DNA from: an uncultured Pelagibacteraceae bacterium | GTDB lineage: Bacteria; Pseudomonadota; Alphaproteobacteria; Pelagibacterales; Pelagibacteraceae | Reading direction: 5' to 3' | DNA: 64,000 bases | NCBI GenBank assembly: GCA_902538445.1 | Contig: CACBFE010000004.1 | Coordinates: 1 to 64,000 of the forward strand | In this document: positions 56,774 through 64,000 of the stretch, one piece after another | Layout: each line of letters starts with the position of its first letter | How positions within the stretch are numbered: the stretch's first letter is position 1 | Notes under the pieces: generated by a model | What the model saw: only the letters and a program-made list of their open reading frames with translations | Database searches by the model: none | What the model was told of the DNA's origin: nothing | Position numbers and translations under genes: made by a program

Positions 56774-58552
56774 ATGTTCAAGATAATTAAAAATTTTAAT
56801 TGGATTATTTTATCCTCATTTTTGTGTATTTTTATGGGGATCGTTACTTTTTTAACATTTATCAATGAAGGTTTTGTTCCATTAACAGACCGAAATTTAC
56901 AGACACTATTAATTATCGATATTTCACTTTTGCTTATTTTTTTTTCGCTAATATTTAAGAATTTTTACAGATTTTACTACACAGGAAAAAAAAATAAAAA
57001 AGGGGCTCAAACAAATTTAAAATATATCTCTGTTTTCTCTCTTTTTACTGTGATGCCCTCTTTAGTAGTCGCAATTTTTTCACTATTTATTTTCAATTTT
57101 GGCATTCAAAATTATTTTGATAAGCAGATTACAAAGGCTGTAAATAACTCATTTGATGTTGCAAAAAATTATTTAGAGGAAAATAAAGAAAATGTACTTT
57201 CCGATGTATTAATGATGAGCGTTGGTTTAAATCGTGCGTCAGGTTTTTACTATTCTAATCCTAACAGGTTTAAACAGATTATGAGATCAGAGAAAATCTT
57301 AAGAAGAATTGATGATGTTTACTTAATTGATAGTCTAGGAAATATTTTACTTTCTGATGTAAGAGATATTACAGAGGAATTAATTGTCCCTAACGATGAG
57401 GATTATGATCAAGCTTTAGAGGGAAAACCAGTTTTCATTACTGGTAGTTTGGATAATAAAACATCGGTGATGACAAAACTAACATCACTGGTTGATACTT
57501 ATTTGTATATTTCGAGAAATATTGACCCAGAAATTTTAAGATATTTAAATGAAACTGAAGAAGCAGTAAGTTTTTATTATTCTGTGGAAAATAGTCAAAC
57601 TGGAATTAAAGTTACTTTCGCTATAATTTATATAATTGTCGTTACATTATTACTATTTTTGTCTACCTCTATAGCTATTACTTTTGCCTCAAGATTAACA
57701 AAGCCTATTATTAATTTAATAGGAGCATCAGATTCTATTAGTAAAGGGGCCTTGGATGTAAAAGTTCCAGAGGTAGAAACAGATGAAGAACTCAAACAAT
57801 TAAATAAAAATTTTAATCAAATGATTGAGAGATTAAAAGAACAACAAGATAAACTTTTAATCAATGAAAGATACGAAGCATGGGAAAGTGTAGCTAGAAA
57901 ACTGGCTCATGAAATTAAAAATCCACTTACACCAATACAATTATCGATTGACAGTTTAAGAGAAAAATATAAGGACAAACTTACTCAAGAAAGTAAGGAC
58001 TTTGAAAAGTATTTAGAAACAATAAACAGACAGATTAAAGATATTGAAAAGTTAGCAAATGAGTTTTCGAATTTTGCTAGAATGCCAAGACCAATTTTGA
58101 AAAAAATTGATATTATTAAATTAATAAAAAAAACATTAGATTTTTTAAAACTCACATCAAAAAATCCTATAAATATAGTCAATAAAACAAACAATAAATT
58201 TATTAAAGGCGATGATGATCAATTAAATAGAGTTTTTATTAATTTAATTAAAAATTCAGAAGAGTCTTTTTTGGAGCAAATGCGAAAAGAGCCTAATTTT
58301 AAAGGAAATATTGACATAGAAATAGATGACAATAAGGACTATATAGTCATAAGAATAAAAGATAATGGCACAGGTATTACTGACGCTAAAAAAGCAATGA
58401 CTCCATACTTCACCACAAAAAAAACTGGAACAGGTTTAGGCTTACCAATTGTAACAAAAATTATTAATGAACACTCAGGCAAATTTTCAATTAAGAATAA
58501 AACTGATAAAAGTGGTACTTTAATTACAATTTCACTACCAAAATATGAATAA
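56774..58552 (+). CDS. ntrY: Nitrogen-regulation-type sensor histidine kinase NtrY
   Basis: This 592-residue membrane kinase has three N-terminal transmembrane helices (about 10-30, 43-62 and 84-108), a periplasmic domain (about 109-280), a fourth helix (281-302), a HAMP domain (303-355), and a HisKA/HATPase core. The phospho-acceptor is His379 in LAHEIKNPLTP. IRIKDNGTGITD and TKKTGTGLGLPIV form the ATP pocket. No PAS domain is evident between HAMP and kinase, unlike longer NtrY proteins of 700 or more residues. NtrYX has been tied to nitrogen and redox control in relatives; the signal here is unknown. Confidence 0.92.
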   Translation: MFKIIKNFNWIILSSFLCIFMGIVTFLTFINEGFVPLTDRNLQTLLIIDISLLLIFFSLIFKNFYRFYYTGKKNKKGAQTNLKYISVFSLFTVMPSLVVAIFSLFIFNFGIQNYFDKQITKAVNNSFDVAKNYLEENKENVLSDVLMMSVGLNRASGFYYSNPNRFKQIMRSEKILRRIDDVYLIDSLGNILLSDVRDITEELIVPNDEDYDQALEGKPVFITGSLDNKTSVMTKLTSLVDTYLYISRNIDPEILRYLNETEEAVSFYYSVENSQTGIKVTFAIIYIIVVTLLLFLSTSIAITFASRLTKPIINLIGASDSISKGALDVKVPEVETDEELKQLNKNFNQMIERLKEQQDKLLINERYEAWESVARKLAHEIKNPLTPIQLSIDSLREKYKDKLTQESKDFEKYLETINRQIKDIEKLANEFSNFARMPRPILKKIDIIKLIKKTLDFLKLTSKNPINIVNKTNNKFIKGDDDQLNRVFINLIKNSEESFLEQMRKEPNFKGNIDIEIDDNKDYIVIRIKDNGTGITDAKKAMTPYFTTKKTGTGLGLPIVTKIINEHSGKFSIKNKTDKSGTLITISLPKYE

Positions 58553-59912
58553 AGAAATTTTAGTAATTGATGACAATCCAGATATAAGATTTTTGATTTG
58601 CAATATCTTAGAAGATCAAAATTTCAAAGTTCGCTCTGCTGCTAATTATGATCAAGCTGTTCTTGAAATTAATAAGCGTTTACCAGATCTGGCTATAATA
58701 GACATTAAGTTAGACAAACCAGACAAAGACGGTATTGATTTGTTAAAATTAGTTATTAAAAAGAATAAACTTTTACCCGTAATAATGATTTCGGGTCATG
58801 CGACAGTGAAAGTTGCAGTTGAAGCAATAAGATTAGGTGCTTATGAATTTATAGAAAAGCCATTTTCAAAAGAAAAAATAATAAACTACGTTAATAGAGG
58901 TTTGGAGTCTGCTACTCTTAAAAAAGAAAAGGATCTTATTGAAGACAAATTATTTCATTCGTTTGAACTAATTGGAAAAAGCGCCACTATTCTTAAAGTC
59001 AAAAAAATTATAGATAAACTCTCAACCTCTGAAAGTAGAGTTTTAATATCTGGACCTACAGGTTCTGGGAAGGAGTTAGTTGCTAGAAAAATTCATAAAA
59101 ATTCTTCAAGAACTAAAGAGCCTTTCGTTATAATCAATGCTGCATTACTTAAAGAAAAAACTTATGAAAAAGAATTATTTGGTGAAGAATTTGAAGATGG
59201 AAATATATCTTTTGGATCATTAGAGCGAGCTAATAGAGGAACTTTACTGATTGATGAAGTCTCAGAGATACCTTTCGAAACTCAAGCAAATGTTTTAAGA
59301 GTATTAATTGATCAAAAATTCAAAAGAGTTAATGGCTCAAAAGATGTTAATGTTAATATTAGACTTATTTCCTCAACCTCAAAAGATTTAAGTATTTTAG
59401 TAAAAGAGGGAAAATTTAGAGAAGATCTTTACCACCGATTAAATGTAATGCCAGTCGAGCTTACTTCTTTAACTTCTCGAACCGAGGATATTCCTTTGTT
59501 AATTGAGTATTTTAAATCAAAACTATCAGATATCAATGGTGTTCAAAAACCTGATATAGATATAAAAAATGATAATTTATATACTTATAGTTGGCCTGGT
59601 AATGTTAGAGAACTTAGAAATTTAGTAGAGAGACTTACTATTTTATCTTCTAATGAAAGTAAGCAAAAAATTAATAAAATAATTGACGATATTTTAAATC
59701 CTTCCTCAAACATTCAAGAAAATAAAAATATTTTAGAGCAATCATTCCAGTCTCCATTAAAAGAGGCTAGAGAATACTTTGAAAAAGAATACTTAACTAC
59801 ACAATTAAAAAAACATCATGGAAACATCTCTAAAACTGCAGATTTTATTGGAATGGAAAGATCTGCACTTCATAGAAAACTAAAGTCTTTAGGAATTAAG
59901 GGCATTAATTAA
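58545..59912 (+). CDS. ntrX: NtrX response regulator (NtrC family) lacking the GAFTGA loop
   Basis: The protein has 455 residues: receiver domain (phospho-acceptor Asp53), AAA+ domain with Walker A GPTGSGKE (170-177) and Walker B LLIDEVSE (234-241), and a C-terminal Fis-type helix-turn-helix (about 420-453, KTADFIGMERSALHRKL). The sigma-54 contact loop GAFTGA expected near residue 215-225 is absent; the segment reads FGEEFEDGNISFGSLERAN. It overlaps ntrY by 8 bp, so the pair is one operon. It probably does not activate sigma-54 promoters, as reported for Brucella NtrX. Confidence 0.94.
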   Translation: MNKEILVIDDNPDIRFLICNILEDQNFKVRSAANYDQAVLEINKRLPDLAIIDIKLDKPDKDGIDLLKLVIKKNKLLPVIMISGHATVKVAVEAIRLGAYEFIEKPFSKEKIINYVNRGLESATLKKEKDLIEDKLFHSFELIGKSATILKVKKIIDKLSTSESRVLISGPTGSGKELVARKIHKNSSRTKEPFVIINAALLKEKTYEKELFGEEFEDGNISFGSLERANRGTLLIDEVSEIPFETQANVLRVLIDQKFKRVNGSKDVNVNIRLISSTSKDLSILVKEGKFREDLYHRLNVMPVELTSLTSRTEDIPLLIEYFKSKLSDINGVQKPDIDIKNDNLYTYSWPGNVRELRNLVERLTILSSNESKQKINKIIDDILNPSSNIQENKNILEQSFQSPLKEAREYFEKEYLTTQLKKHHGNISKTADFIGMERSALHRKLKSLGIKGIN

Positions 59913-59914
59913 AA

Positions 59915-61288
59915 ATGAATATAATTATATGTGGAGCCGGTAAAGTAGGCTTTTCAATTAGCAAACAATTATCTGCTCAAGGACACTCAGTAACTGTTAT
60001 TGATCAATCTTCTGAGGATATAAAAAAGATTAATGATACTCAGGATGTCAAAGGGATAGTTGGTAGAGCAACTTTACCAACCGTATTGGAAAACGCAGGA
60101 GCTGAAAAAGCAGATATGATTATTGCAGTAACAAGAAATGATGAAACGAATATGATTGTTTGCCAGTTAGCTAGCTCTTTATTTAATGTATCAAAAAAAA
60201 TTGCTCGAATTAGAACCAAAGATTTCTTAGAGGGAAAATGGGGAAAATTATATAATAAGTCTAATATTCCAATTGATGTAATAATATCCCCAGAACTTGA
60301 AGTAGCTAAATCTTTATATAGAAGATTAGAGGCTCCCGGAGCTTTAGATAATGTACCATTTGGAAAAAATAAAGTTAAAATGTTAGAAATCTCTATTGAA
60401 AAAAACTGTCCCATAAAAAATATTCCTTTAAAAAAATTAACAGAAAAATTTCCTGATTTTAAAGCAAATATATTAGGGGCACTTAGAAAAGATAAATTTA
60501 TATACCTAAAAAAAGATGACCAGATGTTAGAAGATGACAACGTTTATGTAGTTGTAAGCAGTGATCAACTTAATCCAATATTGAAAGCTTTTGGACATGA
60601 AGAGAAAATTGCAAAAAATGTTCTAATAATCGGAGGAGGAAATATTGGTTTACATTTAGCCAAAATGTTAGAGGAAAATTTTGAAGATGTTAGAGTTAAA
60701 ATAATTGAAATAAATAAACAAAGAGCAGAGGAAATTGCAAATGAACTATCATCCTCTATAGTAATTAATGGCGATGCTTTAGATGAGGAAATACTCAAAG
60801 AGGCAAATCTTGAGGGATCAGAAACAGTTTTAGCTTTAACAAATGATGACGAAAATAATATGATGGCATGTGTTCTTGCTGAAAAAACTGGATTAAAAAA
60901 AAGAACAATAGCAATTGTAAATAAGACAAACTATAGTTTATTACAAGACTCGCTTAATATAGATGATTTAGTTGATCCAAGAATGACAACAGTATCAAGA
61001 ATTATGGAGCACGTTCACAGAGGAACAATCGGAACTGTTTATTCTTTACTTGATGGTGAATACGAATGTATTGAAGCAAAAATCTCCGAAAAATCAGACT
61101 TAATAAACAAAAAAATTCGTGATGCAAATTTACCTGAAGATATAAGAATAGGTGCTGTTATAAGAAAAGAAAAAGTAATTATCCCAAGATCAAGCTTTAT
61201 TTTTGAAAAAAATGATTTAGTAGTATTTTTAGCTAAAAGAGAAGAATTGAAAGCTGTAGAAAGTATTTTTAGCGTAAGCGCTATTTAA
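59915..61288 (+). CDS. trkA: Trk potassium uptake protein TrkA
   Basis: This 457-residue cytosolic protein controls Trk potassium transport through two RCK/TrkA-N Rossmann domains. The nucleotide-binding loops are IICGAGKVGFSIS (about 3-15) and LIIGGGNIGLHLA (near 232-244), each followed by a TrkA-C domain. It lies 2 bp after ntrX and 5 bp before trkH. The ntrYX-trkA order is found in other Alphaproteobacteria, suggesting shared regulation, but sequence alone does not prove this. Confidence 0.96.
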   Translation: MNIIICGAGKVGFSISKQLSAQGHSVTVIDQSSEDIKKINDTQDVKGIVGRATLPTVLENAGAEKADMIIAVTRNDETNMIVCQLASSLFNVSKKIARIRTKDFLEGKWGKLYNKSNIPIDVIISPELEVAKSLYRRLEAPGALDNVPFGKNKVKMLEISIEKNCPIKNIPLKKLTEKFPDFKANILGALRKDKFIYLKKDDQMLEDDNVYVVVSSDQLNPILKAFGHEEKIAKNVLIIGGGNIGLHLAKMLEENFEDVRVKIIEINKQRAEEIANELSSSIVINGDALDEEILKEANLEGSETVLALTNDDENNMMACVLAEKTGLKKRTIAIVNKTNYSLLQDSLNIDDLVDPRMTTVSRIMEHVHRGTIGTVYSLLDGEYECIEAKISEKSDLINKKIRDANLPEDIRIGAVIRKEKVIIPRSSFIFEKNDLVVFLAKREELKAVESIFSVSAI

Positions 61289-61293
61289 GATTA

Positions 61294-62706
61294 ATGAATC
61301 TCAAAAGTATAAGTTTTTATCTAAGTTTATTTTGTTTTCCTATTGGTCTTCTATCTTTTATTAATATTTTATATGCATCTTATTTTGATTATTTTTTAAG
61401 TATTGATACCTATTTTTCAACATTAATTATTTCTTTATTAATTGGATTTGGATTATTTTACTATGGAAGAAATTCAAAAAAAAATATTAATTTTATTGAT
61501 CAATTAATTCTAATTATTATCTCATACTTGTTAACCGCTATATTGATAGCTATACCTTTTTATCTTAGTGATTATCAAGTTACATTTTTGAACTCTATTT
61601 TCGAGTCAATATCAGGATTAACAGGAACAGGCTTCTCTATTTTTAAAGATATAAAATATCTCGATCCAACACTAATTCTTTGGCGATCTTCATCTCAATG
61701 GATAGGAGGTTTATTTTTTTTATTCTTTTTAATAATAATTTTTTCTAACAAATCCTTTAATTACAAATTGACAAATCTTACTTACTCTGGAGAAAATAAT
61801 TTTAATTCTGAGACAATCATAAAAGAGAATTTATTAAAGATATTTATTATTTATTCTTTACTAAGTATTCTTATTTTAACTTCATTAAGTTTTTCCGGAG
61901 TTAGATTATATAACTCACTTAATATGACCATGACATTAGTTTCCAACGGTGGTTTCTTACCGACAAATAATTTAAGTCAGATTGTTACAACAAACTTACA
62001 AAAATTATCTATCATTTTTTCACTATTAATATCTATGCTAAATTTTTATTTACTTTTTAATTTATTCAATAAAAACGCTTTAATTAGAGAGCATAAAGAA
62101 GATTTTTATTTAACAGTTTCATGTATTATTTTTTGTATATTAATTTATTTTAACAATTATGAAGGCTTAAATATAATTATAAGCGTAGTAAGTAGTTTAG
62201 CCAACTCTGGTTTAACTCTAATGGAAAAGGATAATAATCTGAGTTTATATTTCTTGTTGATTACTATAGTTGGAGGATCATTAATATCAAATTCTTCAGG
62301 AATTAAATTAACAAGATTTTATATATTGTTAAAAATAACCTCATTAGAAATAATTAAATTAATAAGTCCTAATAGTATTATAAATAAAACGATTTTTAAA
62401 TCAGAAAAAAAGATATCGGAGGATAATATAAGAATATCTTTTTTAATATTCATATCTTTTTTTGTAAGCCTTTTTATTTTATCTAGCTTACTAGTATTTG
62501 ACAACATTGGTTTTGAAAAATCTTTTAAATTATCAATACTCACTTTAACTAATACTGTTAATTCTGAAATGTTTAATATGCAAAATTTAAATTTCTCTAA
62601 TCTATTAACATCATCGAAAATAAGTTTAATTTTATTTATGATAATTGGAAAAATTGAGTTAATATCAGTTTTTTTAATTTTCAAAAAAATTTTTTTTAAA
62701 GATTAA
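61294..62706 (+). CDS. trkH: Trk potassium uptake membrane protein TrkH
   Basis: This 470-residue polytopic membrane protein has about ten hydrophobic helices and the four pore-loop pattern of the TrkH/KtrB family. The first pore loop SISGLTGTGFS and the WRSSSQWIGGLFFLFF stretch (about 129-144) are clear, and later loops have VSNGGFLPTNN, ANSGLTLM and the final LTNTVNSEMFN. It partners with TrkA. Its stop overlaps the gpsA start by one base. Confidence 0.94.
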   Translation: MNLKSISFYLSLFCFPIGLLSFINILYASYFDYFLSIDTYFSTLIISLLIGFGLFYYGRNSKKNINFIDQLILIIISYLLTAILIAIPFYLSDYQVTFLNSIFESISGLTGTGFSIFKDIKYLDPTLILWRSSSQWIGGLFFLFFLIIIFSNKSFNYKLTNLTYSGENNFNSETIIKENLLKIFIIYSLLSILILTSLSFSGVRLYNSLNMTMTLVSNGGFLPTNNLSQIVTTNLQKLSIIFSLLISMLNFYLLFNLFNKNALIREHKEDFYLTVSCIIFCILIYFNNYEGLNIIISVVSSLANSGLTLMEKDNNLSLYFLLITIVGGSLISNSSGIKLTRFYILLKITSLEIIKLISPNSIINKTIFKSEKKISEDNIRISFLIFISFFVSLFILSSLLVFDNIGFEKSFKLSILTLTNTVNSEMFNMQNLNFSNLLTSSKISLILFMIIGKIELISVFLIFKKIFFKD

Positions 62707-63752
62707 TGTCAAAAATTGTAATCATTGGCGCAGGTGCTATGGGTTCTGCTTTTTCATTACCCTGTTTAGATAATAACCACGATATAAATATTGTTGGGAC
62801 TCACCTAGAAAATAACTTTATAGACCAATTAAAAAAAAATGAAAATTTACATCCAGGATTAAAAACTAAAATACCGAATGAGGTAAAAATTTTCAAATTT
62901 GAAAAATTTGATGAACTTTTAAAATCAAATGTAGACTTGATTGTCCTAGGAATAAGCTCGAAAGGTATTGAGTGGGTGGCTGATCAATTAAGCAGACTGT
63001 ATAAAGAGGGTAAAATTCCAAAATTATTGATGCTTACAAAAGGTCTAAGCATTCATAATAATCAATATGAATTATTAGTAGATAAACTTGAAAGATTATT
63101 AAAGAATAGAGGAATTAATAAAGTAGACATTTCAGCAGTAGGCGGACCTTGTTTAGCTGCGGGTTTGGCAAATAGAGTGCATAGCAGTGTTGTGATAGCA
63201 AACAAAGATATTCAAACTGCAAAAAAAATAGCAGATATGCTTAATACAAATTATTACCATACATCGCATTCAGATGATCTAAATGGCGTCGAAGTTTCTG
63301 CCGCGATAAAAAATATTTTTTCAATGGCAGTTGGCGCAGCAAAAGGCTTATGTAGTAAAAATATTTCTGATGAGGTTAGAGAAAAAAATTACTTAAATAC
63401 AGCGTCAGCTTTAATCAAACAATCCATTCACGAAATGGAGATTTTTGTTGAACATCTAAAAGGTAAAAAAGAAACTGTTAAAGGTCTTGCAGGTTTAGGG
63501 GATCTTTATGTAAGCTCAGGCGGCGGAAGAAATGCAAAAATGGGATCTTATATTGGTGAAGGATTTACTTTTTCAGAAGCTAAAAAAACAAAGATGGAAA
63601 AAGTTACGGTTGAAGGAGCAGATTTAGCAAAAGAAATTGCGAAAAAAGTAAACGAAGATTTTGATCAAAAAAAATTACCTTTAATGCTAAGTATGATCAA
63701 TGCTATTGTTGATGATAAAAAACTCGAACTTAATTGGGAGTTATTCAGATGA
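62706..63752 (+). CDS. gpsA: Glycerol-3-phosphate dehydrogenase (NAD(P)+) family protein
   Basis: This 348-residue NAD(P)-binding enzyme reduces dihydroxyacetone phosphate to sn-glycerol 3-phosphate for phospholipids. It has the Rossmann loop IIGAGAMGSAFSLP (about 6-19), a catalytic region with EVSAAIKNIFSMAVGAAKG, and GLAGLGDLYVSSGGGRNAKMG near the C-terminal domain. Sequence between residues 20 and 200 departs from the usual bacterial GpsA, including VGGPCLAAGLANR in place of the usual SGPSFAxE. A divergent dehydrogenase with a related substrate is possible. It overlaps the next gene by 4 bp. Confidence 0.82.
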   Translation: MSKIVIIGAGAMGSAFSLPCLDNNHDINIVGTHLENNFIDQLKKNENLHPGLKTKIPNEVKIFKFEKFDELLKSNVDLIVLGISSKGIEWVADQLSRLYKEGKIPKLLMLTKGLSIHNNQYELLVDKLERLLKNRGINKVDISAVGGPCLAAGLANRVHSSVVIANKDIQTAKKIADMLNTNYYHTSHSDDLNGVEVSAAIKNIFSMAVGAAKGLCSKNISDEVREKNYLNTASALIKQSIHEMEIFVEHLKGKKETVKGLAGLGDLYVSSGGGRNAKMGSYIGEGFTFSEAKKTKMEKVTVEGADLAKEIAKKVNEDFDQKKLPLMLSMINAIVDDKKLELNWELFR

Positions 63753-64000
63753 AAAAAATTATTATAGTTTTAATATTAAGTAATCTAATATCGAATTTTT
63801 CTTATGCTAATGGTAAAATACTTATCAGTGGGTTCATCAATAAACAATCACAAGTAAAAAGTGGTACTGAAATTAAAGATCCTAAAAATAAAATTATAAT
63901 TATTTATAATCATGGACAAAATACTAACGATAGAGCAAAAAAGAATGAATGTATCTGGGTAAATCAAATAAATAATCAAGCCTCATTAGTAGATGAGGAA
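63749..64000 (+). CDS. Exported protein of unknown function, N-terminal part (partial at window edge)
   Basis: The ATG at 63749 overlaps the gpsA TGA (ATGA) and 84 codons run open to the end of the window. The first 22 residues form a clear signal peptide (KKIIIVLILSNLISNFSYAN). The next part contains NKIIIIYNHGQNTND, which resembles the HG-containing oxyanion strand of alpha/beta hydrolases. The rest lies outside, so the hydrolase reading is tentative. Confidence 0.65.
   Translation, partial: MKKIIIVLILSNLISNFSYANGKILISGFINKQSQVKSGTEIKDPKNKIIIIYNHGQNTNDRAKKNECIWVNQINNQASLVDEE

Noticed and set aside
60040-60540. Minus-strand open frame of 166 residues
   Set aside because: It lies wholly inside trkA, which has clear motifs; the composition is Ser/Phe/Ile-rich shadow sequence with no recognisable domain.
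62319-62684. Minus-strand open frame of 121 residues
   Set aside because: It is inside trkH and shows no signature; it follows from the low-stop composition of the opposite strand.

Overview
The window is strongly AT-rich, with almost no spacer DNA, many 1-20 bp gene overlaps and long runs of co-directional genes. Gene orders are typical of Alphaproteobacteria: the nuo operon ending in birA-coaX-rnj-proS-lolCD-dnaE; rpsB-tsf-frr-uppS-cdsA-dxr-bamA-skp-lpxD-fabZ-lpxA-lpxI-lpxB; ppiD-trpEGDC-lexA-gltX; tpiA-secG-pyrG-kdsA-eno-ftsB-lipA-coq10; and ispDF-ntrYX-trkAH. The combination of low GC, streamlining and these orders points to a SAR11 (Pelagibacterales) marine bacterium. This is inferred from gene order and style, not from a marker-gene comparison.

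Layout. 1-12463: complex I genes from the end of nuoC to nuoN. 12463-22324: birA, coaX, RNase J, a small DUF1467-like membrane protein, proS, lolC, lolD and dnaE, closed by a hairpin whose loop holds the dnaE stop codon. 22341-22443: a structured leader RNA. 22444-35983: the rpsB operon, running through translation genes into isoprenoid, phospholipid and outer-membrane/lipid A genes (bamA, skp, lpxD, fabZ, lpxA, lpxI, lpxB), with a PQQ-type sugar dehydrogenase between lpxI and lpxB and a histone-deacetylase-family amidohydrolase at the end. 35966-38128: a small accessory patch with a 40-residue membrane microprotein (minus strand), an exported MsrB, a Pro-Glu repeat membrane protein with a hairpin leader, and a RecB-family nuclease. 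37361-45551 (minus): nuclease, gltX, lexA with an SOS box, trpC, trpD, trpG, trpE and a PpiD-like foldase. 45615-52386 (plus): tpiA, secG, pyrG, kdsA, eno, ftsB, lipA, coq10 and an unknown membrane protein. 52383-56725 (minus): a large autotransporter with a propeller-like passenger, then cinA C-domain, pgpA and ispDF. 56774-64000 (plus): ntrY, ntrX, trkA, trkH, gpsA and the start of an exported protein cut by the window edge.

The genes serve respiration (complex I), tRNA charging and translation, envelope building (Bam pathway, lipid A, Kdo, Lol export, CDP-diacylglycerol, undecaprenyl diphosphate), isoprenoid supply (dxr, ispDF), tryptophan synthesis, lower glycolysis and SOS control. Nearly everything is core metabolism. 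No tRNA, rRNA, CRISPR array, insertion sequence or prophage was seen. No complete new system stands out. The most unusual items are the autotransporter, the Pro-Glu repeat protein with its leader hairpin, the orphan RecB-like nuclease downstream of lexA, the 40-residue microprotein, an NtrX without the GAFTGA loop, and several genes missing from otherwise conserved neighbourhoods (pyrH, rseP, pdhABC, moaC/moeA/comEC).
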